Shown piece after piece: positions 43,004 through 50,568 of a DNA stretch of 64,000 nt. Each line of letters opens with the position of its first letter. Position 1 is the first letter of the stretch. A program made the translations under genes and the position numbers. Below the pieces are notes generated by a model. That model had not been told where the DNA came from. It saw only the letters and a list, made by a program, of their open reading frames with translations, and searched no databases. This DNA comes from Candidatus Chromulinivoraceae bacterium (GTDB lineage: Bacteria > Patescibacteriota > Saccharimonadia > Saccharimonadales > Saccharimonadaceae): assembly GCA_035478595.1 (NCBI GenBank), contig DATIJL010000016.1, positions 62,001 through 126,000 on the forward strand, read 5' to 3'.

Positions 43004-43599
43004 GAATTGATTCCTTATTTACGTTAACTGATACGGCAAGTGCATTTCCGGGCTTTTCAAGCAAAGTGCAACGCTCTTTTAGCACATGACCGTTATATTC
43101 TCTAGATGCAGGATCATAACTGCCATAAAGACCATCTGGCCCATACCTATCTATATGATACGCAATACCTTCATGTATCGATACGTGTGGGAGTGGACTA
43201 CTTAGTTGTAAAAGAACATCTGCCTGTCGAGTGACAGCACCTAGGATGCGGAGAATAGCTGGATTGCGCGTATAGGCGCAAAGATGTTCTGCAGGGTTTG
43301 AATCTAAAAATTCCTGAACGATTTCACTGCCTATTCCCTTTTTCTGTAAATCCGGGTCAACAATTATTCCCGCAAGTTCGATTGCCTGGCTGCCAAAGTT
43401 GTCTCCGATATGCAGCAAATGCAAGAAGTCGTGTCTCATTCTTTAGCAATTGAATATAGTCGGCACTCTCTAGGTGGGACTTGGTGTCTAAAAAGTTATT
43501 CTCGTCGGCTTCTCGGCCGAAACCTTTGGCGGTTATAGCGGCAGCGGCTTCCATATTTATGCCACGAATCGTCTGTACTGTCTCTAGTGATAGTTTCAT
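42996..43599 (-). pseudogene. GNAT acetyltransferase gene split by a frameshift
   Basis: The start ATG 43599 follows TAGGAGAAAGAA. The first frame runs to about 43405 (…YIQLLKNETRLLAFAAY) and then loses sense and stops at 43357. The second frame, open 43439-42996, continues with DNFGSQAIELAGIIVDPDLQKKGIGSEIVQEFLD, the acetyl-CoA-binding motif A of GNAT enzymes. A one-base change near 43403-43410 joins the two into a ~200-aa GNAT protein. It could be a real inactivation, a programmed +1 shift or an assembly indel. The operon partners on both sides are intact. Confidence 0.75.
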
Positions 43600-43608
43600 T
43601 TCTTTCTC

Positions 43609-43797
43609 CTATAATTCTGTGTTCTCTTGGTTGGCGTGATTTATCATGTACATACCTTCTTGGCTGACATGATGCGGTGTGACACCCTCTACGCTTGCAC
43701 CTCTTCGCAATGCGTCAAGACAAAGCTGAAGCAATGCGAGTTTTTCTGCGGGTGTTTGTGGTATTTCTGGGTTTATAACATGTTGCAGTGTTTCTAT
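43609..43797 (-). CDS. Small ORF (62 codons) with apparent AUA start
   Basis: The frame IETLQHVINPEIPQTPAEKLALLQLCLDALRRG…NTEL reads like a real helical protein and stops 9 nt before the GNAT start. AAGGAG lies 6 nt before the ATA at 43797. No ATG, GTG or TTG exists upstream in frame before the terminator hairpin. Either a rare AUA/AUC start is used or a start codon was mutated. I do not recognise the protein. Confidence 0.45.
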   Translation of the reverse strand: METLQHVINPEIPQTPAEKLALLQLCLDALRRGASVEGVTPHHVSQEGMYMINHANQENTEL

Positions 43798-43820
43798 GAT
43801 TATCTCCTTTTTGTTCCATT

Positions 43821-43842
43821 TAAAAACCGCCTGTCTGGCGGT
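43821..43842 (-). terminator. Attenuator terminator of the trpS operon
   Basis: ACCGCC / GGCGGT stem with a 5-nt loop and TTTTTAAA on the minus strand. A CTGGCGGT sequence upstream (43892-43885) can pair with ACCGCCAG of this stem and prevent its formation. Confidence 0.75.
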
Positions 43843-43866
43843 CTCTTCGATATTTTTTAGATTGTG

Positions 43867-43944
43867 TTAAAAAACACGGAACAAACCGCCAGAGCTTCTG
43901 TCGGTAAACCAATATGCGCTAAAGATCACTGTTTGTCTGTTCAT
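43867..43944 (-). CDS. Leader peptide of the trpS operon (25 aa)
   Basis: ATG 43944 lies 8 nt after the extended -10 box TGTTATAAC, so it would be translated from the RNA 5' end. The peptide MNRQTVIFSAYWFTDRSSGG… ends LFRVF, with a Trp codon at position 12 (43911-43909) flanked by Tyr and Phe. The antiterminator strand CTGGCGGT lies inside its coding region after the Trp codon. A ribosome stalled at Trp would leave that strand free and allow read-through into the operon containing trpS. This is a prediction from sequence. Confidence 0.6.
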   Translation of the reverse strand: MNRQTVIFSAYWFTDRSSGGLFRVF

Positions 43945-43952
43945 GTATTTTA

Positions 43953-43958
43953 GTTATA
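43953..43958 (-). promoter_or_regulatory. Extended -10 promoter of the trpS operon
   Basis: Minus strand TGTTATAAC (TGn-TATAAC), without a convincing -35 box, just past the stop of the upstream hydrolase gene. Confidence 0.6.
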
Positions 43959-43984
43959 ACACAAATATTCTACTACTACCACTA

Positions 43985-44797
43985 TTATCTTGCTGCATCG
44001 CGGATTGCTTGAGCTACTGTACTAATATAGAGCCGACCTCGCACTTCATGTCCTGCAACGATAGCCGTAAGGTTGGCGTGCTTGTTTTGCTTAGTAAGGT
44101 ATCGAAGATTTTTTATAATAACAACCGGATCAAGCAGCCCGCATATCACAGAAATCGGTATTCTCAATCTTATCGCATCCCGAAGTGAGGTCTGATTAAT
44201 AATACTCGCCTCGAGCGCGTTCATGTAAATTGGCGCATTTTCGGGAGTAAGGCTAAACGTGGCATTTACAAGCCCCATTCGGGTAACAAGCGCCGCAACT
44301 CGCATAAACTCATCTGGTCGCTTCCCTGCCAGTTTAAAAAGGTTTATAAGTATTCTGTCGCTACTCGGCATAAGACGGGGGTTTGATTGGTCTTCCTTAT
44401 AAAAAGGAGGGCTGCAAAGAATGAGTGAACTTACCAGGAGCGGGTAGCGTTTAGCTACCTCAACCGCAACGAGGGCTCCTAAGGAATGCCCGACGATAAT
44501 TACCCGCCCAGTAAGGTGCAATTTAAATAATGTTGCGATAACAGAACGAGCCTGAGTTTTAGCACTATATATAGCCCACTCTGGTCGAGGAGATTGTCCA
44601 AAACCCAAAAGATCGACAGTTACTACCCGTATATCTTTTGGCAAACTATCTATAACACTACTCCATGCTTTGCCCGAGTTACCAATTCCGTGAATAAATA
44701 AAACCGTTACCTTGGGATGTTTTTCTTTTGTAGACCGAGTATCCGCGTAAAGTGCGTAGGGAACCTTTAGCCAGCGGTGCAAAAGAATATCGATCAT
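43985..44797 (-). CDS. Alpha/beta hydrolase
   Basis: 270 aa. The nucleophile elbow is GHSLGA (Ser ~105), the oxyanion region is LFIHGIGNSGKAW, and the catalytic acid and His are in ICGLLDPV and VAGHEV. No signal peptide. The substrate is unknown. It lies 48 nt downstream of the rRNA methyltransferase gene on the same strand. Confidence 0.88.
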   Translation of the reverse strand: MIDILLHRWLKVPYALYADTRSTKEKHPKVTVLFIHGIGNSGKAWSSVIDSLPKDIRVVTVDLLGFGQSPRPEWAIYSAKTQARSVIATLFKLHLTGRVIIVGHSLGALVAVEVAKRYPLLVSSLILCSPPFYKEDQSNPRLMPSSDRILINLFKLAGKRPDEFMRVAALVTRMGLVNATFSLTPENAPIYMNALEASIINQTSLRDAIRLRIPISVICGLLDPVVIIKNLRYLTKQNKHANLTAIVAGHEVRGRLYISTVAQAIRDAAR

Positions 44798-44845
44798 TGT
44801 GTTTGTAGTATGGCATACCGTGTCGGCGCACTCAAATGAGGCATC

Positions 44846-45838
44846 TCACACTGTAAGTTTTTCTAGACTACATACAAAAAATGCTTCATCACCCTCTCCT
44901 GGCACTATTCGGAGGGCTTTATGTACTTTTGCAGCAAACTTGCGATCGTTCCAGACCTCAATACCCGACTGTCCCCTTGTAGCTATGGTTATAGGTTTAA
45001 TAGCTGCATCTGGAGTACGTCGTAAAAGCCAATCGATTACCGCTTCATCCTCCTCAGGCGCCATAGTGCAAGTGCTATAAACAAGTGTTCCACCGGGCCT
45101 TAATAATTTCCAGGCATCAAAAAGTATCTTTTTTTGCAGATCAGCAAGTCGTCTGATATGCGCCACCGACCATGTATCCAGCGTTTTTAGTTCATGAAGG
45201 TTAATTAGACCTTCTCCACTACAAGGAGCATCAAGAAGGATCTTATCAAACAGCTGACCCTCAAGCGTGCGAGCAAGACGCGTTGCATCATAGAGAGTAT
45301 ATTCAGCGTGTGCGCCAAGCCTTTCCATGTTGCGCTGCAGCTTAGCTAGTCGCGTGCGAGAGTTATCATTAGCAACAAGTCTCCCAGTATTTTGCATAGC
45401 GGCTGCCATATGACTTGTTTTGCCGCCTGGAGCGGCACAAATATCAAGCACGGCATCACCGGGCTGAGGATTGAGACTAACTACCGGTAACCAGCTCGAT
45501 TTATTTTGTATATAAATTCTGCCTTCTGTTACAAGACTACTATCGCGAAGCTCCATAAAACCAGAAACTATTGTGTATCCATTTTCGCACCATGACACTG
45601 GCTCACCCGTCCAGCCAAGATGACGCATTTCGTTCAGAGTATCTTGCACATCACCTTTTAGCGGATTGATTCGTATAGACTGGACTAAGTTCATTGAAAG
45701 CATATGCTCTATAGCCGCAGGTGTGCGGTCTAATATGTGCGTCGTGCGATCAATAAGTAAATCGCGCTTTTGCCGCCTGGTTGCTTCTATATTTTTTCGT
45801 TTTGCCATTAGTTCCTCTATTGTAACCAGTTTATACAT
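44846..45838 (-). CDS. RsmB/NOL1-NOP2-Sun family RNA m5C methyltransferase
   Basis: 330 aa. SAM motif I is LDICAAPGGKTSHMAAAM. The two catalytic cysteines are in LLDAPCSGEG and YSTCTMAPEEDEAV. It probably methylates a cytosine of 16S rRNA. The N-terminus is short, without the NusB-like domain of RsmB. An alternative start at ATG 45808 lies 10 nt after TACAAT and after GAGGAAC; either is possible. Confidence 0.9.
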   Translation of the reverse strand: MYKLVTIEELMAKRKNIEATRRQKRDLLIDRTTHILDRTPAAIEHMLSMNLVQSIRINPLKGDVQDTLNEMRHLGWTGEPVSWCENGYTIVSGFMELRDSSLVTEGRIYIQNKSSWLPVVSLNPQPGDAVLDICAAPGGKTSHMAAAMQNTGRLVANDNSRTRLAKLQRNMERLGAHAEYTLYDATRLARTLEGQLFDKILLDAPCSGEGLINLHELKTLDTWSVAHIRRLADLQKKILFDAWKLLRPGGTLVYSTCTMAPEEDEAVIDWLLRRTPDAAIKPITIATRGQSGIEVWNDRKFAAKVHKALRIVPGEGDEAFFVCSLEKLTV

Positions 45839-45941
45839 AAAATCCTATCTTCTATAGAGATAGAGCGCTTTGCTGGTAACAAATAAGATCGCCAATACTC
45901 TAGCGTGATACAGAATGGGTTATACGCCCGGACATGATCGT

Positions 45942-45970
45942 GGGGATGGTGTCGCTATGACACCATCCCC
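45942..45970 (-). terminator. Perfect 12-bp hairpin after orphan gene
   Basis: GGGGATGGTGTC / GACACCATCCCC with a 5-nt loop, 28 nt past the stop of the orphan on the minus strand; no T tract. Confidence 0.7.
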
Positions 45971-45998
45971 GTACGGACACGGATGTAGAGTCGACTTC

Positions 45999-46295
45999 TC
46001 ACAGTTGCGTAAGAGCCTCTCGGACGATGTCAAGGACCTCCTTGGTCTCGTAGCAGCTCTGATAGCCACCCCTCTCTACCCTACGGTTTCGCTCGACGAT
46101 GTCATCGTGTAGATCCTGGAGGGGCTTCGGGAGAGCAGTGACGTTGACCTGAGCCTCGATGCAGATGTCCTGCAGGGCGCTCTGGACGTCACCAGGCATC
46201 TGTACGCCGCCCATCTGGACGAGCGACATGTACCACGCCTGAACAGTCTGGCGGACGGTGGCGGTAGTGACCGCGCTTACAGTCATTATCCTCAC
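45999..46295 (-). CDS. Orphan G+C-rich gene, ~98-aa soluble protein of unknown function
   Basis: The frame opens at GTG 46295 (or ATG 46286). It encodes a mainly helical acidic protein (VQSALQDICIEAQVNVTALPKPLQDLHDDIVERNRRV) with two Cys and no membrane segment. Bases 46141-46200 are 37/60 G+C. A promoter TTGACT-N17-TATAAA lies upstream, and a perfect hairpin follows. No family is recognised. It sits in the seam between the divergent-looking rRNA methyltransferase promoter and the rpsI terminator. Confidence 0.55.
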   Translation of the reverse strand: MRIMTVSAVTTATVRQTVQAWYMSLVQMGGVQMPGDVQSALQDICIEAQVNVTALPKPLQDLHDDIVERNRRVERGGYQSCYETKEVLDIVREALTQL

Positions 46296-46380
46296 ATCCC
46301 CTGTATCTTGTGTACATCGCTATTTATAGCACTAAAAAATATTGTAGTCAAAATAGTATGTAGTATATGAGTATAAAAAT

Positions 46381-46410
46381 AAAAACCTCCACTGTAAAGA
46401 GGAGGTTTTT
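46381..46410 (-). terminator. Terminator of the ribosomal operon (after rpsI)
   Basis: AAAACCTCC / GGAGGTTTT stem with T runs on both strands, 18 nt past the rpsI stop. Confidence 0.9.
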
Positions 46411-46427
46411 TATAAAACGTATATATA

Positions 46428-46826
46428 CTAACGCTTTGAGTACTGTTCGCGCTTACGAGCAGAACGAAGACCATATTTCTTGCGTTCCTTTTCGCGTGGG
46501 TCGCGACGAAGGAGCTCTGCTTTTTTAAGCGTAGAACGAAGGTCGGCGTGACCGACGGTTAAAGCTTTAGCGATTGCGAGCTTAATTGCATCAACCTGGC
46601 CAGAAAGACCACCACCACTTACGCGAATAGTTACGTCAAACTCTTTTTGCTTGCCAACGAGGGCGAGAGGATCGGTAACTTCGGCAAGAAGCGTCTTATT
46701 GTCAGATAGATATTCTGCTGCAGGTTTTTCGTTGATTGTCACATTACCCTTGCCTTTAAATAGGCGGGCGCGAGCTGTTGCACTCTTGCGACGACCAAGA
46801 CCGTAGAAGTATGTATTCTCAGCCAT
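46428..46826 (-). CDS. rpsI: Ribosomal protein uS9
   Basis: A 132-aa 30S protein. FYGLGRRKSATARARLFKGKG at the N-terminus and the universal C-terminal tail YGLRSARKREQYSKR, which touches P-site tRNA, are both present. It is the last gene of the ~15-kb ribosomal operon, 2 nt after rplM and followed by a strong terminator. Confidence 0.97.
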   Translation of the reverse strand: MAENTYFYGLGRRKSATARARLFKGKGNVTINEKPAAEYLSDNKTLLAEVTDPLALVGKQKEFDVTIRVSGGGLSGQVDAIKLAIAKALTVGHADLRSTLKKAELLRRDPREKERKKYGLRSARKREQYSKR

Positions 46827-46828
46827 GA

Positions 46829-47269
46829 TTATTTAACCTCAACTTTCTCTGGAGTTTGTGCAGTGTGAGTATGCTCACTACCGGCAAAGACACGAAGGCG
46901 TTTCATACGCTCTGGAGACAGCTTGTTTTTAGGAAGCATGCCTTTTACAGCGTTCTCAATGATACGCTCTGGGAACTTCTCACGAACTTCGGCCAAAGTA
47001 GCGTCTTTAATACCACCTGGGAAACCACTGTGGCGGTAGTAGATCTTACCGGTTTCCTTGTCGCCAGTTACAACAGTGTCTTTAGCGTTGATAACAATGA
47101 CGTAGTCACCACCATCAATATGTGCCGTGTAGGTTGGTTTGTATTTACCCGTTAGGTATGTCGCAACTTGCGTTGCAAGACGTCCGAGTGGTGCCGTGCT
47201 GGCATCGATCAAAATCCAGCGGCGAGTAACCTCGCTTGGCTTTTGTGAGTAGGTTTTTGCATTAACCAT
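46829..47269 (-). CDS. rplM: Ribosomal protein uL13
   Basis: A 146-aa 50S protein. RRWILIDASTAPLGRLATQVATYL and the KDTVVTGDKETGKIYYRHSGFPGGIK core with AVKGMLPKNKLSPERMKRL are typical. The ATG overlaps the rplQ stop (TAATG). It pairs with rpsI as in nearly all bacteria. Confidence 0.97.
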   Translation of the reverse strand: MVNAKTYSQKPSEVTRRWILIDASTAPLGRLATQVATYLTGKYKPTYTAHIDGGDYVIVINAKDTVVTGDKETGKIYYRHSGFPGGIKDATLAEVREKFPERIIENAVKGMLPKNKLSPERMKRLRVFAGSEHTHTAQTPEKVEVK

Positions 47270-47661
47270 TAGGCTTTTGCCTCCTCTTTGGCTACTGGCT
47301 TAAGCTCATCGACAAACGAAACGGTTGCCATCTGAGCACCATCGCCAACGCGAAGACGGGTGCGCTCAACGCGGACGTGACCACTAGTGCGGCCCGTCAA
47401 CTGAGGAGCGATCTCATCCACTAGTTTGAATGCGGCAGCCTGAGTACTCAGGGCAGCGATCACTTGGCGGCGGTTTGCAAGATCACCTTTTTTAGCTTTA
47501 GTAATGATTTTTTCAATATAACGCACAAGCTCTTTGGCTTTAGGAAGCGTTGTCTCAATCTTGCCATGCTCGACGAGACTTGTTGCCAAGCCTTTTAGCA
47601 GTGCGCGGCGCTGATCGCGTTCGCGACCAAACTTGCGCCCTTTGTATCCGTGTCGATGCAT
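47269..47661 (-). CDS. rplQ: Ribosomal protein bL17
   Basis: 130 aa. MHRHGYKGRKFGRERDQRRALLKGLATSL is the L17 hallmark. The C-terminal half carries the RVERTRLRVGDGAQMATVSF strand. The start overlaps the rpoA stop, the usual rpoA-rplQ pairing. Confidence 0.97.
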   Translation of the reverse strand: MHRHGYKGRKFGRERDQRRALLKGLATSLVEHGKIETTLPKAKELVRYIEKIITKAKKGDLANRRQVIAALSTQAAAFKLVDEIAPQLTGRTSGHVRVERTRLRVGDGAQMATVSFVDELKPVAKEEAKA

Positions 47662-48584
47662 TAGAGTTCAAGCTCCGCTAGTTTATCTTTAACTTCATCA
47701 AGTGCCTTTGAACCAAAGCCCTTAAGCTCACGAAGATCTTGTTCGCTAAGCGTTACAAGGTCGTGGACAGTGCGGATGTCGTTATTGATAAGCGCATTAG
47801 CTGTACGAGCGGTTAGGTTTAGTTCTTCAATAGGCGTGTTAAGCTCGTTGGCTTCATCTTCGTCAACCTGGCCAAGTGCAGGAGCAGCCTCAACAGTCGT
47901 CGAGCCGGCAAGTGCAGTGTACTGATTAACAAGGATAGCCGAAGCTTCTTCAAACGCTTCACGTGGGGTGAGCGTACCGTCAGTCTCAACGATAAGACGG
48001 AGTTTGTCGAGGTTGGTTTCTTGGCCAACACGAGTGTTGTCAACCTTATAGCGAACGCGGAGTACTGGACTAAAGATCGCATCAAGTGCAATCATGTCGC
48101 TGTGTAGGCGCTGCTCGCTTGCGTCTTCAATAGTACGGTAACCGCGACCAGCTTCAACGACCAAGTCCATAACGACAGTCTTTTTAGGATCATCGATAGT
48201 AGCGAGTACTTGTTCTGGGTTAATAACCTCAACATCGGCGTTAGTCTTGATATCAGCTGCAGTGATTTCACCTGCACCCTTCTTTTCAAGACGAAGCTCG
48301 ACAGGTTCGTCGCTGTGAACTTTAAGACGTACGTTCTTGAGGTTAAGCATGATGTCAACGACATCTTCTTTCACGCCATCAACGGTAGTAAATTCGTGCG
48401 AAGCACCTTCGATGCGGAAAGCAACGATAGCACCGCCTTCGATACTCGAAAGCAAAACCCGGCGCATACTGTTACCAAGCGTGTAGCCATAGTTGGCGTA
48501 AAGCGGTTCGATGACGAACTCTGCTTCATTAGTGCTTAGCTCGTTCACTGCGGCCAATGCTGGGTTGTGAATTACTTTTGACAT
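47661..48584 (-). CDS. rpoA: RNA polymerase alpha subunit
   Basis: A 307-aa polymerase assembly platform. The N-terminal domain has EPLYANYGYTLGNSMRRVLLSSIEGGA for dimerisation. The C-terminal domain (from ~residue 235) has LNLTARTANALINNDIRTVHDLV and LKGFGSKALDEV, the UP-element and activator contact surface. AAGGAGATAATAA lies before the ATG. Intact CTD means Crp-type activation is possible in this organism. Confidence 0.98.
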   Translation of the reverse strand: MSKVIHNPALAAVNELSTNEAEFVIEPLYANYGYTLGNSMRRVLLSSIEGGAIVAFRIEGASHEFTTVDGVKEDVVDIMLNLKNVRLKVHSDEPVELRLEKKGAGEITAADIKTNADVEVINPEQVLATIDDPKKTVVMDLVVEAGRGYRTIEDASEQRLHSDMIALDAIFSPVLRVRYKVDNTRVGQETNLDKLRLIVETDGTLTPREAFEEASAILVNQYTALAGSTTVEAAPALGQVDEDEANELNTPIEELNLTARTANALINNDIRTVHDLVTLSEQDLRELKGFGSKALDEVKDKLAELEL

Positions 48585-48604
48585 TTATTATCTCCTTACC
48601 CTTT

Positions 48605-49222
48605 TTAGCGTGAGTAGTACTCAACGATTAGCTGCTCATTGATGTCTGGTTCTGCTTCTTCGCGTTTAGGAAGACCGGTAATGTCAATCTTTAGCTTCTT
48701 TGCATCGCTTTTCAGCCATGAAACGGGAGTTTGGATTGAATTATTAACGACATCGTCAATTTGCGAGAAATAGCCACTCTTTGTACTCTTTGGGCGAACG
48801 ACAAGTTCGTCGCCTGGTTTCAAACGAATTGATGGAATATCAACACGACGACCATTCAACATAAAGTGACCGTGGCCAACCAGCTGACGAGCAGCGCGGC
48901 GTGAGGTCGCGAAGCCTGAGCGGTATACGGCGTTGTCGAGGCGGAGTTCGAGAAGTTGCAGCAGGTTCTCGCCTGACAGGCCTGGGCGGCGGCTTGCTTC
49001 GTTCATGAGCCGTGCGAACTGCTTTTCAAGCAGACCATACGTACGGCGAACTTTTTGCTTTTCACGGAGCTGTGTAGAGTAAAGACTTGCTTTACCTTGA
49101 CGACCGTGTGCGTGCTGGCCTGGAATACCAGACTTTTTCGCGAGGATTTTGTGTGCTTTAGGGTGAAGCGCGTAGCCTTCGCGACGGCTTTGCTTCACAA
49201 TAGGCGAAGTATCTCGTGCCAT
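48605..49222 (-). CDS. rpsD: Ribosomal protein uS4, cysteine-free form
   Basis: 205 aa. The S4 RNA-binding domain is visible (LRLDNAVYRSGFATSRRAARQLVGHGHFMLNG). The N-terminal region that holds four zinc cysteines in many S4 proteins here reads IVKQSRREGYALHPKAHKILAKK, without any Cys. REKQKVRRTYGLLEKQF is standard. A nucleator of 30S assembly and often an operon autoregulator. Confidence 0.97.
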   Translation of the reverse strand: MARDTSPIVKQSRREGYALHPKAHKILAKKSGIPGQHAHGRQGKASLYSTQLREKQKVRRTYGLLEKQFARLMNEASRRPGLSGENLLQLLELRLDNAVYRSGFATSRRAARQLVGHGHFMLNGRRVDIPSIRLKPGDELVVRPKSTKSGYFSQIDDVVNNSIQTPVSWLKSDAKKLKIDITGLPKREEAEPDINEQLIVEYYSR

Positions 49223-49225
49223 AGA

Positions 49226-49618
49226 CTAGCCCCTCCGTGCCTTACGTGGACGAACGCCACCATGTGGAACGCCCGTTACGTCTTTAATACTATCGACAGC
49301 AATGTCAAAGTTGTTGAGTGCGCGTACAGCGGTGTCACGGCCAAGGCCAACACCTTTTACGAACACGTCAACACTGTGAAGACCATAAAGAGTCTTCGCA
49401 GTCTCAGCAACTTTTTCAGCTGCAATTTGTGCAGCATATGCAGTACCTTTTTTGCTACCGCGGAAACCGCTAGCACCAGCACTACTGCTTGCGAGGACAT
49501 TACCTTTTTTGTCAGAGAACGTAACAATCGTATTGTTAAACGTTGCCTGGATGTGCAGCTGACCAGAAGGAACTGATCGGCGCTGCTTCTTACGTGTTGA
49601 AGTTTTAGCATCTGCCAT
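49226..49618 (-). CDS. rpsK: Ribosomal protein uS11
   Basis: A 130-aa platform protein of the 30S subunit. GQLHIQATFNNTIVTFSDKKGNVLASSSAGASGFRGSKKGTAYAAQ and VRPRKARRG at the C-terminus are typical. I start at ATG 49618, nine nt after AAAGGA; the ATG at 49624 is too close to that site. Confidence 0.96.
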   Translation of the reverse strand: MADAKTSTRKKQRRSVPSGQLHIQATFNNTIVTFSDKKGNVLASSSAGASGFRGSKKGTAYAAQIAAEKVAETAKTLYGLHSVDVFVKGVGLGRDTAVRALNNFDIAVDSIKDVTGVPHGGVRPRKARRG

Positions 49619-49632
49619 TTTCATATTCCTTT

Positions 49633-50019
49633 CTAAGTCTTAGAAGCTGCTTTCTTTTGTGTACCACCAACTGCAACTGCTTTACCCTTACGAGTTCGTG
49701 CGTTCGTACGGGTTCGCTGACCGTTAACCGGTAAACCGGCTTTATGACGGAGGCCTCTATACGCGTTGATGTCTTTAAGACGTTTAATGTTGTTAGTCAC
49801 CAGACGCTGTAAATCACCTTCGGTCGTATAGTCGGCATCGACTATTTCGCGAATACGTTGTTCTTCAGCCTCGGTGAGATCTTTCACCCGAGTGGTCGGC
49901 TCAATCTTGGCCGCCGCAAGGATGTCTCGAGCAAATTTCGGACCGATGCCGTAAATATACGTCAAAGCGATCTGAACTTGCTTTTCTGATGGGATAACTA
50001 CCCCAGCAATTCGAGCCAT
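49633..50019 (-). CDS. rpsM: Ribosomal protein uS13
   Basis: A 128-aa 30S head protein. [26 protein letters not shown] and the basic tail [18 protein letters not shown] match the family. It starts 2 nt after rpmJ in the standard infA-rpmJ-rpsM-rpsK-rpsD-rpoA-rplQ order. Confidence 0.97.
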   Translation of the reverse strand: MARIAGVVIPSEKQVQIALTYIYGIGPKFARDILAAAKIEPTTRVKDLTEAEEQRIREIVDADYTTEGDLQRLVTNNIKRLKDINAYRGLRHKAGLPVNGQRTRTNARTRKGKAVAVGGTQKKAASKT

Positions 50020-50021
50020 GC

Positions 50022-50138
50022 TTAACCCTGCCTTTGCTTGTTCTTAGGTTTTTTCTTGTTGATGACACGCAAGCGGCCTTTGCGACGCACTAGCTGGTCA
50101 TCTGGACTGATTTTTTTGACACTCGCACGAACTTTCAT
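50022..50138 (-). CDS. rpmJ: Ribosomal protein bL36, zinc-free form
   Basis: A 38-aa protein. [20 protein letters not shown] continues with [18 protein letters not shown]. The usual C-x2-C...C...H zinc knuckle (IC..C and VIC) is replaced by ISPDD and VIN, so no metal can bind. It lies between infA and rpsM, exactly where rpmJ is expected. Confidence 0.95.
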   Translation of the reverse strand: MKVRASVKKISPDDQLVRRKGRLRVINKKKPKNKQRQG

Positions 50139-50178
50139 GAGCGCATAAAACTCCAGTTTTCCTTTAATATTATTGTCA

Positions 50179-50436
50179 CTAAGCAGCGAGGTCGTAATTC
50201 GACTTCTTCTGCTCGTCTCTGAGGCGGAAGCTGATTCTGCCCTTCGTAAGATCGTAAGGAGTCAACTCAACTTCTACCCTATCGCCCGGCACTAAACGAA
50301 TGTAATGCTTACGCATTTTACCCGAAATGTGAGCAATAATCGTATGACCGTTCTCCAGTTCAACCTTAAATTGAGTATTAGGCAGTGCTTCCACTACCTT
50401 TCCTTGCAATTTAATTACTTCCTTTTGACTCGCCAT
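50179..50436 (-). CDS. infA: Translation initiation factor IF-1
   Basis: 85 aa. An OB-fold protein that blocks the A site during initiation. Typical sequence: [26 protein letters not shown], then [32 protein letters not shown]. The start is ATG 50436; the open frame extends upstream through the promoter and is not coding there. A short C-terminal extension ([13 protein letters not shown]) is unusual. Confidence 0.96.
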   Translation of the reverse strand: MASQKEVIKLQGKVVEALPNTQFKVELENGHTIIAHISGKMRKHYIRLVPGDRVEVELTPYDLTKGRISFRLRDEQKKSNYDLAA

Positions 50437-50451
50437 AGATAACAGTAGTAG

Positions 50452-50480
50452 ATTATACAGTAAAACATTGTAACTCGCAA
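50452..50480 (-). promoter_or_regulatory. infA promoter inside the ribosomal operon
   Basis: Minus strand TTGCGA (50480-50475), 17 nt, TATAAT (50457-50452), 15 nt before the infA ATG. It can drive infA-rpmJ-rpsM-…-rpsI independently of the upstream spc genes and of the sortase. Confidence 0.8.
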
Positions 50481-50568
50481 GCGTTTTACAAGATTTCCGC
50501 AACCACGATTTGCGGTATTAGTTTTTGATATTTCTTATTGTAGCGTATTCACCGTTGTAGTCAACCTA

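Noticed and set aside
43618-43860. Plus-strand frame 43627-43860 as a Cys-rich protein
   Set aside because: It is the reverse of the trpS-operon leader, small ORF and terminator; its Cys/Phe/Trp richness is an antisense artefact.
43821-43960. T-box riboswitch before the trpS operon
   Set aside because: No T-box sequence or stem I features; a short ORF with a Trp codon and simple alternative pairing explains the leader better.
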